From contig JAFGMI010000026.1 of the NCBI GenBank assembly GCA_016927595.1, forward strand, positions 108,512 to 172,511: DNA of 64,000 nt, given 5' to 3'. The notes below the pieces were generated by a model, which did not search any database, was not told the DNA's origin, and saw only the letters and a list, made by a program, of their open reading frames with translations. Shown here piece by piece: positions 30,521 to 38,713 of this stretch. The translations under genes were made by a program, and so were the position numbers. The stretch comes from Melioribacteraceae bacterium (GTDB lineage Bacteria; Bacteroidota; Ignavibacteria; Ignavibacteriales; Melioribacteraceae). The stretch's first letter is position 1; each line of letters opens with the position of its first letter.

Positions 30521-30858
30521 TTATTCGCAGGGACATGGAATTCACAAAATTATGCAGGCTCTCTGATCTTAAAGAAGGTGAAGGAAAAAGATTTAATGTA
30601 AATGATGTTGATGTAGCATTATTTCTGGCTGAGGGAAAAGTGTATGCACTTAGCAATGTTTGTCCGCATCAAAAATCAGCCATTATTTACGACGGCTTTA
30701 TTGAACAAGGTAAGGTTATATGCCCGGCTCATGGGTGGGAGTTTAATCTGTGCGACGGCAATCAGCATGGTGGAAGAAAAGGTCTAGAGTCTTTCGAGAC
30801 GAAAGTTGAGAATGGTGAGGTTTTCATTAAAGTATTTTCTAAAGAGCTGGACTGGTAA
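30517..30858 (+). CDS. Rieske [2Fe-2S] protein, NirD-like
   Basis: A 113-residue single-domain Rieske protein. Ligands are CPHQ (C-x-H) and CPAHGWEF (C-x-x-H), spaced as in NirD-type small Rieske ferredoxins. The ATG at 30517 overlaps the MBL gene's stop; an ATG at 30535 (MEFTKLCRL) with AGGGA before it is also credible and closer to homologue length. Coupling with the MBL hydrolase hints at electron transfer to or with that enzyme, which is inference. Confidence 0.87.
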   Translation: MIIRRDMEFTKLCRLSDLKEGEGKRFNVNDVDVALFLAEGKVYALSNVCPHQKSAIIYDGFIEQGKVICPAHGWEFNLCDGNQHGGRKGLESFETKVENGEVFIKVFSKELDW

Positions 30859-30872
30859 CTAAAGAATTATAA

Positions 30873-31787
30873 ATGAAGATATCGAATGAAATAGCAACGG
30901 ATATTGCACGACGTTTGGGGTTCAACCTGATAGGATTTTCACGAGTGAAAAATTTAACTGAGGAAACCAGCCGTCTTAAAAAATGGCTGCAAACTAATTA
31001 TAATGCCGGCATGAAATATATGGCGAATAATCTTGATAAAAAGGAAGATGTAAAACTTATACTGAATGATGCCCGCAGCGTGATTTCACTCGGAATGAAT
31101 TATTATGTTGAGGAAGATTATGAAAATAAAACAGGTTATGGGAAGGTATCGCGATATGCATGGGGTAAAGATTACCACCTGATAATCTGGGAAAAGTTGG
31201 CTGATATGATAGCCGAACTTGAAGAGATGGACGAGCATTTTAAGGCGGTATCCTATGTTGATACCGGACCTGTAATGGATAAGGCCTGGGCTGTAAGGTC
31301 AGGACTTGGCTGGATGGGCAAACATACGAATGTAATTAATCCTCAAGCAGGCAGCTGGTTTTTTATTGCCAATATTATTAATAATTATGAGTTTAATTAT
31401 TCCGATATTATTGCGGATCATTGCGGGACCTGTACGGCTTGCATAGATGCATGTCCAACAAATGCTATTGTAAAGGAATACGTCGTTGATTCAAATAAAT
31501 GTATATCATATCAAACAATCGAAAATAAAAATGGAATTGACACGGAACTAAAAGACAAATTTGAAAACTGGCTTTTCGGATGCGATATTTGTCAGGATGT
31601 CTGTCCATGGAATAAAAAGTTCTCTTTTCCGACAAGTGTAAATGATTTCACAGGTAATAATAAGGAAATCTCGCTTGAAGAAATTGAACTGATGACAAAT
31701 TCCGAATTCAGAAAACGGTTTGCCCTGAGCCCTATTAAAAGAGCAAGATTAAAAGGGCTTAAGCGCAACGCGGATTTTATAAAGTAA
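30873..31787 (+). CDS. queG: Epoxyqueuosine reductase
   Basis: A 304-residue QueG, the cobalamin- and iron-sulfur-dependent enzyme that performs the last step of queuosine synthesis in tRNA. Both cluster motifs are present, CGTCTACIDACP and CDICQDVCPWN, with YVDTGPVMDKAWAVRSGLGWMGKH before them. It is near the shorter end of QueG lengths. It follows the Rieske gene by 14 bases. No other queuosine genes are in the window. Confidence 0.92.
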   Translation: MKISNEIATDIARRLGFNLIGFSRVKNLTEETSRLKKWLQTNYNAGMKYMANNLDKKEDVKLILNDARSVISLGMNYYVEEDYENKTGYGKVSRYAWGKDYHLIIWEKLADMIAELEEMDEHFKAVSYVDTGPVMDKAWAVRSGLGWMGKHTNVINPQAGSWFFIANIINNYEFNYSDIIADHCGTCTACIDACPTNAIVKEYVVDSNKCISYQTIENKNGIDTELKDKFENWLFGCDICQDVCPWNKKFSFPTSVNDFTGNNKEISLEEIELMTNSEFRKRFALSPIKRARLKGLKRNADFIK

Positions 31788-31801
31788 AAATTAATTACTG
31801 A

Positions 31802-32767
31802 ATGAAATTCATATTTGAAAAGTTACTGACCGATGAACAGCGTAAAAAAGCTGTAAGCGTAGATGGTGCTTTCGATGCGGCTCTTCAGATAAGTCACTGG
31901 CCCGGTAATTCATCCCCTCCGGAACTGAAAGCCGATACCGCTACCGAGATGGCTTTTAATCTCATCGAATCTGAAAGACGTGATGAGTACTTAAAAGGAA
32001 TTGAGATCGTTTCAAACAATCATTTCGATACCGACGGATTATTAGCCTGTTATGTTCTTCTTTATCCAGACGAAACTAAACATCATAAGGGGTTGTTTAT
32101 CGATATTGCAACAACCGGCGATTTCGGGGAGTTTACAAGTGAAGAAGCATTAAAAATTGAATATCTGATCAGTACGGCTGATGATCCGCATAAAACGATT
32201 TTGGAAGGATTTTTCTGCAACCCGGATTTCAAAACACTGACAAATGATATTTACCTGAGGATGTTTAAATTACTCCCCGAATTAATTAATGACCATGACA
32301 AATACGAAAAGTATTGGAAGGATTACTATCTCTGGTATAAAAATTCCGAAGCGTCATTCGTAACTCAAACCACTGTCTTCAGCAATTACGGCGATTGTCA
32401 ATTATCCATCATTGAATCGGATTTCAAACTGCACCCTGTTTCGAAATTTTCACATGCGAAATTTGATATCGTTTTAAGTGTTACAAAAAATTCCGGCGGT
32501 CATTTGTATGAACTTGAATATAAAAATTATACCTGGTTCGATACAAAAAGGGAGAAAAAAGTAAACAGAGGCACATTTGAACCTTTAGTTGATAAACTGA
32601 ATCATATTGAAAGTAAAAAAAACGGTTTTTGGAAAGTGCTCGGTAATGATCCTGCCAGTGAATGGGATTACAGAATGCAGTTTTCGGATGAAAAGTATAA
32701 TTTAATACCGAGCGGAATAAGAATTTTCGAAATTGAAGGAATTTTGTTTGAATATTTTTTTGAATAA
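31802..32767 (+). CDS. Conserved protein of unknown function, possibly DUF6687
   Basis: A 321-residue soluble protein. Near residue 70-80 it has IVSNNHFDTDGLLACYVLL, a histidine/aspartate segment reminiscent of metal-binding DHH-type motifs, and an early ISHWPGNSSPPELKADTATE. These segments recall the uncharacterised DUF6687 family, but I am not certain. No transmembrane or signal segment. It sits between queG and trxB with 14- and 15-base gaps, so it is co-transcribed with them. Confidence 0.6.
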   Translation: MKFIFEKLLTDEQRKKAVSVDGAFDAALQISHWPGNSSPPELKADTATEMAFNLIESERRDEYLKGIEIVSNNHFDTDGLLACYVLLYPDETKHHKGLFIDIATTGDFGEFTSEEALKIEYLISTADDPHKTILEGFFCNPDFKTLTNDIYLRMFKLLPELINDHDKYEKYWKDYYLWYKNSEASFVTQTTVFSNYGDCQLSIIESDFKLHPVSKFSHAKFDIVLSVTKNSGGHLYELEYKNYTWFDTKREKKVNRGTFEPLVDKLNHIESKKNGFWKVLGNDPASEWDYRMQFSDEKYNLIPSGIRIFEIEGILFEYFFE

Positions 32768-32782
32768 ATGCGGAGATATAAA

Positions 32783-33733
32783 ATGGCAGAAAATCATCAC
32801 AAGGTGATTATTATTGGATCAGGACCTGCAGGTTTTACCGCTGCGCTGTATACCGGCAGAGCGAATTTAAACCCGGTTATCTTTGAAGGTATGCAACCGG
32901 GTGGTCAGTTAACCATAACGACTGATGTTGAAAATTACCCCGGATTTGAAGAAGGTATAATGGGACCTGAATTAATGGATGTAATGCGTAAGCAGGCTCA
33001 CAGATTTGGTGCAAAGTCAATTTATAAAGAAATTACAGAAGTAGATTTTTCCAAAAGCCCTTTTGTGCTTAAATCAGATAGTGAGGTGTATACCGCTGAT
33101 GCGGTAATTGTTTCAACAGGAGCGTCAGCAAGATTGCTAAACACACCTAGCGAGACCCGCTTTATGGGCTATGGTGTTTCAGCTTGTGCCACGTGCGATG
33201 GTTTCTTTTTCAAGAACCAGAAGGTGCTTGTTGTAGGAGGCGGAGATACCGCGATGGAAGAAGCAACATACCTCACAAAATTCGCAAGTGAAGTAACCAT
33301 AATTCACAGACGTGAAGGCTTCCGTGCATCGCCGGTAATGCTCGAAAGAGCTAAAAAGAATCCGAAGATTAAATTTGAGCTGAATGCAGTGATTAAAGAA
33401 GTATTAGGTAAAGAAGAAAACGGTAAGAAATTCGTTACAGGAGCACTGCTCGAAAATACTAATGATGGTTCAACAAAGGAAATTGAAGCAGAAGGGATTT
33501 TTATAGCTATTGGTCATAAGCCGAATACTGACTTGTTTAAAGGTCAGCTCGACTTACACGATAACGGTTATTTGAAAGTGCAGGCGGGTTCGACACGCAC
33601 AAATATAGAAGGTGTTTTTGCAGCAGGTGATGTTGCTGATCATAATTACAGACAGGCGGTTACTGCTGCAGGTTCCGGCTGCATGGCGGCTATTGATGCT
33701 CAAAGATGGCTGGAAGCACAGGGAATTGAATAG
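32783..33733 (+). CDS. trxB: Thioredoxin-disulfide reductase (canonical, NADPH type)
   Basis: A 316-residue low-Mr thioredoxin reductase. The ATG at 32783 has GGAG eight bases upstream; an ATG at 32768 would place that GGAG inside the coding sequence. FAD motif IIIGSGPAGFTAALYTGRA, redox pair CATC in ACATCDGFFF, nucleotide loop GGGDTAMEEA, and the NADPH-specific HRREGFRAS (HRRxxxR) are all present, in contrast to the paralogue at 13723. No thioredoxin gene is adjacent. Confidence 0.94.
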   Translation: MAENHHKVIIIGSGPAGFTAALYTGRANLNPVIFEGMQPGGQLTITTDVENYPGFEEGIMGPELMDVMRKQAHRFGAKSIYKEITEVDFSKSPFVLKSDSEVYTADAVIVSTGASARLLNTPSETRFMGYGVSACATCDGFFFKNQKVLVVGGGDTAMEEATYLTKFASEVTIIHRREGFRASPVMLERAKKNPKIKFELNAVIKEVLGKEENGKKFVTGALLENTNDGSTKEIEAEGIFIAIGHKPNTDLFKGQLDLHDNGYLKVQAGSTRTNIEGVFAAGDVADHNYRQAVTAAGSGCMAAIDAQRWLEAQGIE

Positions 33734-33740
33734 ATAAAAT

Positions 33741-33768
33741 CCATCGAGATCTTAACAGATCTCGATGG
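33741..33768. terminator. Perfect hairpin between convergent trxB and DUF6249 genes
   Basis: CCATCGAGATCT (33741-33752) and AGATCTCGATGG (33757-33768) form a 12-base perfect stem with a 4-base loop. It starts 7 bases after trxB and ends 5 bases before the DUF6249 stop. On the minus strand it is followed by ATTTTATC, a short T-rich run; on the plus strand the T tract is poor. Confidence 0.75.
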
Positions 33769-33773
33769 GAATG

Positions 33774-34154
33774 TTAATTATGATTCTTTTTTAACTCGTC
33801 TTTTTCTTCAAGCTTTTTAGATACTAACGAAGCGGTTATAAATCCCAGTCCTATAAAAAGGAACGTTACAAACACTGCGTATTTTTCCGCACTGAACAAG
33901 TCGTCTAACATCATTCCAAGCCCGAGACCAAGACCGAAAAATGCTACGACAATACCGATTTTCAGCAGAAAGTAAGGATTACTCTTCGTTGATCTTCTAA
34001 AAATATCAGCCATCTGTTCGGGCGGAATCCCTTTATTAATCAAACTTTGTCTTTCTCTGCTTCTGAAAAAGAAATATGTAACTATTACCGCAGCAGTAAC
34101 TAAAATTGGTATTACCACGGTAAAGAAAATTATTAATGGCACTTCGTTTGGCAT
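33774..34154 (-). CDS. DUF6249-like two-helix membrane protein
   Basis: A 126-residue protein with three hydrophobic stretches (LIIFFTVVIPILVTAAVIVTYFF, IGIVVAFFGLGLGLGMML, FVTFLFIGLGFITASLV) and the cytosolic loop RERQSLINKGIPPEQMADIF between the first and second. That loop and size fit DUF6249. It is divergent from the ECF sigma gene, and two copies of the putative ECF promoter point toward it, so it is probably a regulon member and may feed back on envelope sensing. GCAGGAG is well placed before the ATG. Confidence 0.78.
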   Translation of the reverse strand: MPNEVPLIIFFTVVIPILVTAAVIVTYFFFRSRERQSLINKGIPPEQMADIFRRSTKSNPYFLLKIGIVVAFFGLGLGLGMMLDDLFSAEKYAVFVTFLFIGLGFITASLVSKKLEEKDELKKNHN

Positions 34155-34184
34155 TTTATACTCCTGCGTTTATTTAAAATTTTT

Positions 34185-34211
34185 GACTGTACTTTAATCC
34201 AAAAGGTTACA
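34185..34211 (-). promoter_or_regulatory. Putative ECF-sigma promoter, proximal to DUF6249 gene
   Basis: On the minus strand TGTAAC (34211-34206), 17 bases, then AGTC (34188-34185). Transcription would start near 34178, giving a 24-base leader that includes the GCAGGAG ribosome-binding site before the ATG at 34154. This is one of four exact copies of the motif in the window. Confidence 0.75.
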
Positions 34212-34276
34212 ATGGAATTTTTCGCTTATTTTCTGTAATTATGAACATTAAAGATAACTTTGAATTTTGTACTTAG

Positions 34277-34303
34277 GACTCTGACACCTTACATCAGGTT
34301 ACA
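34277..34303 (-). promoter_or_regulatory. Putative ECF-sigma promoter, distal, minus strand
   Basis: TGTAAC (34303-34298), 17 bases, AGTC (34280-34277), read on the minus strand toward the DUF6249 gene. Its -35 arm is the inverted partner of the sigma gene's -35 arm (34324-34332), the two 9-base arms CAGGTTACA and TGTAACCTG being 20 bases apart. It would give a leader of about 115 bases, passing through the proximal promoter. Confidence 0.65.
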
Positions 34304-34323
34304 TAAAAATAATATTAATCAGG

Positions 34324-34350
34324 TGTAACCTGGTAATTCCTTATTTAGTC
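34324..34350 (+). promoter_or_regulatory. Putative autoregulatory ECF-sigma promoter
   Basis: TGTAAC (34324-34329), 17 bases, AGTC (34347-34350), 12 bases before the sigma factor ATG at 34363. The predicted start near 34357 leaves a leader of only about six bases, so the sigma message may be almost leaderless. The -35 hexamer equals the TGTAAC known for some ECF sigma factors such as B. subtilis SigX. Confidence 0.78.
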
Positions 34351-34362
34351 AAAGCTTGTGAA

Positions 34363-34929
34363 ATGAAGAATTTATCCGAATTTGAAATCATCGAATCGAT
34401 TAAAAGAGGAAACCAGTCTGATTTCAGTCTGCTTGTTGACCGTTATAAAGACAGGGCATATTCTCTTCTGAAACGGATACTTAAAGATGATATGGATGCC
34501 GAGGAAGCTCTGATGGATAGTTTTTTGAAAGCCTATAATTCTCTGAAAAATTTCAGGTATGAAGCTAAATTTTCAACCTGGTTTTACAGGATAGTTTACA
34601 ATACAGGACTCACAATTATTTCCAATAAAAAAAGGAAAATCCGTACAGAGATGAGTTCGATTGATGAACATTTTGATCTTGGCGAGTACGATAATGAAAT
34701 CTATGCTAAGTCTGATGATTCAAAAATGTATTTACTTAAACTCGTGGATAAATTACCGCCGCGTAATGCGCTTGTTTTAGTTTTATTTTATATTGACGAT
34801 ATGACACTCAACGAAATAAGTCAGGTTCTGGATATATCATTAGTGAATGCAAAGGTGCTGCTTCACAGATCGAGGAATGCGCTTCGGGATATGATAATGA
34901 AGCACAATTATCAGGAGGAATTATTATGA
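34363..34929 (+). CDS. ECF-type RNA polymerase sigma factor
   Basis: A 188-residue sigma factor with only regions 2 and 4. Region 2 spans DRYKDRAYSLLKRILKDD ... FSTWFYRIVYNTGL (about 24-85), and region 4 the C-terminal helix-turn-helix MTLNEISQVLDISLVNAKVLLHRSRNAL (about 147-175). The gene overlaps the next by four bases, and that neighbour has the form of an anti-sigma factor. An exact TGTAAC-N17-AGTC promoter immediately upstream implies autoregulation. Confidence 0.93.
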   Translation: MKNLSEFEIIESIKRGNQSDFSLLVDRYKDRAYSLLKRILKDDMDAEEALMDSFLKAYNSLKNFRYEAKFSTWFYRIVYNTGLTIISNKKRKIRTEMSSIDEHFDLGEYDNEIYAKSDDSKMYLLKLVDKLPPRNALVLVLFYIDDMTLNEISQVLDISLVNAKVLLHRSRNALRDMIMKHNYQEELL

Positions 34930-35453
34930 AAAATGAATATGACGATATGATGAATAAATATTTGGACGGCGAGCTTAATCAAACTGAAATAAATGAATTG
35001 AATGATATGATTTCCCGGGACACTGAACTACTTGAAAAATTAAAAGCGTATAAACTTGTTGACAAGCATCTGAAGGATATCGAACCGGATACAACTCCGG
35101 CAGACTTTACCATACGGTTCATGGAAAGACTGAACACTGTTTCTGAAAAACTTGAAAGCAATAAGTTTTTCTACAGTATAATTACCTTCTTTTTTATTTC
35201 GATTGTAGGTTCACTGGTATTCCTTTTTACTTATTTCTCGGAACCGACAGATGAGTACAACAAAACAGAATATGTTATTGAAAAGCTGAACAATTATTCT
35301 GTTGATATAATAGGTAAAATAAACGAATACTTCGTAAATTTTGACGTGTCTGTCGCTTTGGTGTCTGCATCGCTGATATGCATGTTAGGATTATATTTCC
35401 TTTATGAATTTGTTAAAGGACATAAAAGAAAGGTTGAAGCACTGCACAATTAA
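34926..35453 (+). CDS. Probable anti-sigma factor, membrane-anchored, zinc-less
   Basis: A 175-residue protein coupled to the sigma gene (ATGA, with AGGAGG upstream). The N-terminus MMNKYLDGELNQTEINELNDMI looks like an anti-sigma domain, but there is no H-x3-C-x2-C zinc motif. One membrane helix is at about 80-98 (FFFISIVGSLVFLFTYF) and a second near 139-158. Gene position and topology indicate that it holds the sigma factor at the membrane; specificity is inferred from the pairing. Confidence 0.8.
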   Translation: MKNEYDDMMNKYLDGELNQTEINELNDMISRDTELLEKLKAYKLVDKHLKDIEPDTTPADFTIRFMERLNTVSEKLESNKFFYSIITFFFISIVGSLVFLFTYFSEPTDEYNKTEYVIEKLNNYSVDIIGKINEYFVNFDVSVALVSASLICMLGLYFLYEFVKGHKRKVEALHN

Positions 35454-35524
35454 GCACCTTTTTGCCTTTAACTCGACCAATCGATATATTTCTCACCATT
35501 AAATTATTAGCATTCGAAACTGTA

Positions 35525-36430
35525 ATGACAAAGTCAGGATATGTTGCAATAATCGGCAAGCCCAATGCCGGTAAATCAACACTTATGAATAAACTGCTGG
35601 GTGAACGGTTGTCAATCATTACTAGTAAACCGCAGACTACAAGGAAAAGAATATTGGGTATACTCAGTGACAATGATTATCAAATTATCTTTCTTGATAC
35701 TCCCGGAATACTTAAACCGGCTTATCTTCTCCAGGAGAAATTCCTGGAGCAAATAGAAATCTCGGTTAAAGATGCCGACATCGTTGTAATTATATTTGAT
35801 ATTCTTGAAGATCCGGAATGCAGCGATGCTTTACAGGATGAAATAATTTCAAGAGTGATGCCGGAATCAAAATTCAAAAAAATTGCCGTGCTCAACAAAA
35901 TTGATAAATCAAATCAGGAAGCGGTAAATAAATCACTGTTAAAACTTGAAAACACAGGTGATTTCGATTTTGTTATCCCTGTTTCTGCTATTAAAAATTT
36001 TAATGTTGATGTACTCCTTAAAAAGGTACTGGAACTGCTTCCCGAAGGTCCCAAATATTATCCCGATGACCAGATAACCAATGAGAACGAAAGATTCTTT
36101 GCATCCGAAATAATCAGGGAAAAGGTTTTTGAACAGTATAAGGACGAAATACCTTTCAGCACCGAAGTCATAATTGATGAATTCAGAGAACGTAGCGGAC
36201 GAAAGGACTATATCTCAGCTTCAATTATTGTTGAACGGGATTCGCAAAAACCTATTATAATAGGTAAAGGCGGGGAAGCGATTAAAAAGCTGGGCACTCT
36301 TGCCAGAGAGGCGCTGGAAGAGTTTCTTCAAAGAGAAGTATATCTTGAAATACATGTTAAGGTAAAGAACAAATGGCGCAGCAATCCCGCTATGCTTAAA
36401 AATTTTGGTTATAATGTCGAAAGGGATTAA
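35525..36430 (+). CDS. era: GTPase Era
   Basis: A 301-residue Era, the GTPase that binds 16S rRNA 3' end and is needed for 30S maturation. I use the ATG at 35525 (MTKSGYVAIIG); an upstream in-frame start at 35462 adds non-homologous sequence. G1 is GKPNAGKS, G3 DTPG, G4 NKID and G5 VSA, and the C-terminal KH domain carries IIIGKGGEAIKKLG. Its end overlaps the DMT transporter gene by 17 bases. Confidence 0.95.
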   Translation: MTKSGYVAIIGKPNAGKSTLMNKLLGERLSIITSKPQTTRKRILGILSDNDYQIIFLDTPGILKPAYLLQEKFLEQIEISVKDADIVVIIFDILEDPECSDALQDEIISRVMPESKFKKIAVLNKIDKSNQEAVNKSLLKLENTGDFDFVIPVSAIKNFNVDVLLKKVLELLPEGPKYYPDDQITNENERFFASEIIREKVFEQYKDEIPFSTEVIIDEFRERSGRKDYISASIIVERDSQKPIIIGKGGEAIKKLGTLAREALEEFLQREVYLEIHVKVKNKWRSNPAMLKNFGYNVERD

Positions 36431-37346
36431 CACAAGGAAATATTTCGGTGAAAGCATGATGCTGATTGTAACTCTTCTCTGGGGAGCTACTTTTGTTATT
36501 GTGAAGGAATCCCTCGCTGATGTATCAACAATGCTTTTTATAGGAATCCGCTTCACAATTGCAGCCGTTGTTTTAATACCGATTGTTTTCAGATACAGAT
36601 CAAGTTTTAACAAACAGGTCGTAAGTGCCGGATTTGTTATAGGTTTATTTTTATTCCTGGGTTTCGCCTCGCAGACCATCGGGCTAAAACACACAACGGC
36701 TACCAAATCAGGGTTCCTTACGGGATCAGCAGTAGTGATGGTTCCGATTCTACAGACAATTATGGAAAAAAGAAAACCAACCATCGGCTCAATTACCGGA
36801 GTCCTGATTGTATTTACAGGCATATTGTTTTTGTCCAGCGGCGGCAACTCTATATTGCAGATATTCGTGGAATTAGGAAGCAATTTTAATATAGGCGATG
36901 CCTTTACATTACTATGCGCTCTGTTTTTTGCCCTGTATATAATTTATCTCGATATATTCACCAAAAAGTACGAGTACTGGAATTTGATTATTCTTCAGAT
37001 TTATACAACCGCCGTGCTTGCGTATCTATTCTCAATGATTCTGGACGGAACAACCATCGAACCTGTAAAAATTAGTTTTACGGGATATTTAATATTCGGA
37101 ATTATTTATACATCCATCTTCGCCACTTTAATAACCACAATTCTGCAGACCAGGTATCAGAAACTAATAACACCTACAAAAGCCAGCATAATATTCTCGT
37201 TTGAACCGGTATTTGCAGCGATCTTCGCGTTCTTTTTATTAAATGAAAAAATTACTAATTTGGGTTTTATTGGAGCGGTTTTAATTATCACCGGACTAAT
37301 CATTTCCGAAATTTTAGACAGTTTTATTGAAAGAAAAGATGCCTAA
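36414..37346 (+). CDS. DMT/EamA-family transporter
   Basis: A 310-residue membrane protein with about ten helices in two EamA repeats: MLIVTLLWGATFVIVKESL opens the first, and GDAFTLLCALFFALYIIYLDIF the second, ending in LLNEKITNLGFIGAVLIITGLIISE. These carriers move metabolites or amino acids; the substrate cannot be inferred. The ATG at 36414 is chosen over a TTG three codons upstream. The end overlaps the acylphosphatase start. Confidence 0.87.
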   Translation: MSKGINTRKYFGESMMLIVTLLWGATFVIVKESLADVSTMLFIGIRFTIAAVVLIPIVFRYRSSFNKQVVSAGFVIGLFLFLGFASQTIGLKHTTATKSGFLTGSAVVMVPILQTIMEKRKPTIGSITGVLIVFTGILFLSSGGNSILQIFVELGSNFNIGDAFTLLCALFFALYIIYLDIFTKKYEYWNLIILQIYTTAVLAYLFSMILDGTTIEPVKISFTGYLIFGIIYTSIFATLITTILQTRYQKLITPTKASIIFSFEPVFAAIFAFFLLNEKITNLGFIGAVLIITGLIISEILDSFIERKDA

Positions 37347-37617
37347 AGCCAGGGTAGAAATAGTTGTAAACGGTCTGGTGCAGGGGGTCGGTTTCAGATA
37401 CTTTGTTTTAAGAGAGGCTCAGGCACTCGGTTTAACAGGCTATGTAAAAAATTTATATTCCGGCGAAGTATATACGGTTGCAGAAGGTGAGAAAGGTATA
37501 ATGGCGGAGTTCATAAAAAAAATCAGGACCGGTCCTATGTACTCGGACGTAAGGGGTGCATCAGTTAAATGGACTGAATTTCAAAATGAATTTAAAAGAT
37601 TCGAGATAAGATATTGA
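37339..37617 (+). CDS. acyP: Acylphosphatase
   Basis: A 92-residue acylphosphatase that hydrolyses carboxyl-phosphate bonds. The signature GLVQGVGFRYFVLREAQALGLTGYVKN holds the catalytic arginine (GFRYF) and asparagine (YVKN). The ATG at 37339 overlaps the previous stop; a TTG at 37327 would add four residues. The stop overlaps the TTG of ispF. Confidence 0.93.
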   Translation: MPKARVEIVVNGLVQGVGFRYFVLREAQALGLTGYVKNLYSGEVYTVAEGEKGIMAEFIKKIRTGPMYSDVRGASVKWTEFQNEFKRFEIRY

Positions 37618-38105
37618 ATAATTCTGTAAGAATTGGTTTTGGTTACGATGTACACCAGTTTGAGGATGGCGGCAAATTGATGTTAGGTGGTGTTGAAATA
37701 CCCTTCGGAAAAGGATTAAAAGGTCATTCCGATGCCGACGTTCTTTTACATGCAATCTGCGATTCAATTCTGGGAGCATTATCTCTCGGCGATATAGGAA
37801 AACATTTTCCTGATACGGATAGGACTTACAAAAATATTGACAGCAAAATACTTCTGAAAAAATCGTATGAACTTGTTAAAAGTAAGAAGTATGTCATCGG
37901 TAATATCGATTCGACAATAGTAATTGAACGACCCAAAATAGCACCTCACGTTGAGATGATGAAATCAGTTATTTCAGGTATTCTTGAATGCTCTGACGAT
38001 CAGATCTCCATAAAAGCCACCACATCGGAAAAAATGGGTTTCGTTGGAAACGAACAGGGTGTCAAAGCATATGCAAGTGCGCTTCTAATCTTTAAAGGTG
38101 ACTGA
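37614..38105 (+). CDS. ispF: 2-C-methyl-D-erythritol 2,4-cyclodiphosphate synthase
   Basis: A 163-residue IspF, which makes MEcPP in the MEP isoprenoid pathway. Metal ligands are in DVHQ and HSDADVLLHA, and KATTSEKMGFVGNEQG is the C-terminal family signature. It starts at a TTG overlapping the acylphosphatase stop and ends one base into the DedA start (TGATG). Other isoprenoid genes are not in the window. Confidence 0.95.
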   Translation: MNNSVRIGFGYDVHQFEDGGKLMLGGVEIPFGKGLKGHSDADVLLHAICDSILGALSLGDIGKHFPDTDRTYKNIDSKILLKKSYELVKSKKYVIGNIDSTIVIERPKIAPHVEMMKSVISGILECSDDQISIKATTSEKMGFVGNEQGVKAYASALLIFKGD

Positions 38106-38713
38106 TGCTCGAAGACATTCTTGCCTATATGGCTGCTGTGGACACAGGCTGGATTTATCTGATTCTCTTCTTTTTTTCATTTATTGAAAATGTTTTTCCG
38201 CCCTCCCCGAGTGATGTTGTAGTTATAGTCGGTGCATCACTTATTGCCTCTACAACCGTCGGCTTTCTTCCGGTTTTATTCATTACAAGTTTCGGAAGCG
38301 CCATGGGATTTATTCTGATGTATTACATAGGGAAACTTTTCGGCGACAGGGTCGTTAGATCAGGGAAGATAAAATTTATCACCGAAGAAGAATTAAGCAA
38401 AACCGATATATGGTTCACGAAATACGGTTACAAGTTAATAACAGCCAATAGGTTCCTTCCGGGCACAAGGTCAATAATAAGCTTTTTTGCAGGCATGTAC
38501 GAACTGGATGTTTACAAAACATTTTTTCTCGCCTCAATAAGCGCTTTTGCCTGGAATGTAATAATTATTTATTTGGGAATGGAACTTGGGAATAATGTCG
38601 ACGTAATTGATTATTATCTTTCCACTTATTCCACAGTTATAACAATAGCCACAATAGTAATAGCAGCGGTATTTATAATTAGATACATCTATATCAAGAA
38701 GAAAAAAAAGTGA
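38105..38713 (+). CDS. DedA-family membrane protein
   Basis: A 202-residue DedA/SNARE-associated protein, a family of membrane proteins implicated in lipid scrambling or undecaprenyl-phosphate recycling. It shows FIENVFPPSPSDVVVIVGASL (conserved acidic and PP motif) and RFLPGTRSIISFFAGMYELD (the conserved G-x-R-S region). Its end overlaps lnt by four bases. Confidence 0.88.
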   Translation: MLEDILAYMAAVDTGWIYLILFFFSFIENVFPPSPSDVVVIVGASLIASTTVGFLPVLFITSFGSAMGFILMYYIGKLFGDRVVRSGKIKFITEEELSKTDIWFTKYGYKLITANRFLPGTRSIISFFAGMYELDVYKTFFLASISAFAWNVIIIYLGMELGNNVDVIDYYLSTYSTVITIATIVIAAVFIIRYIYIKKKKK

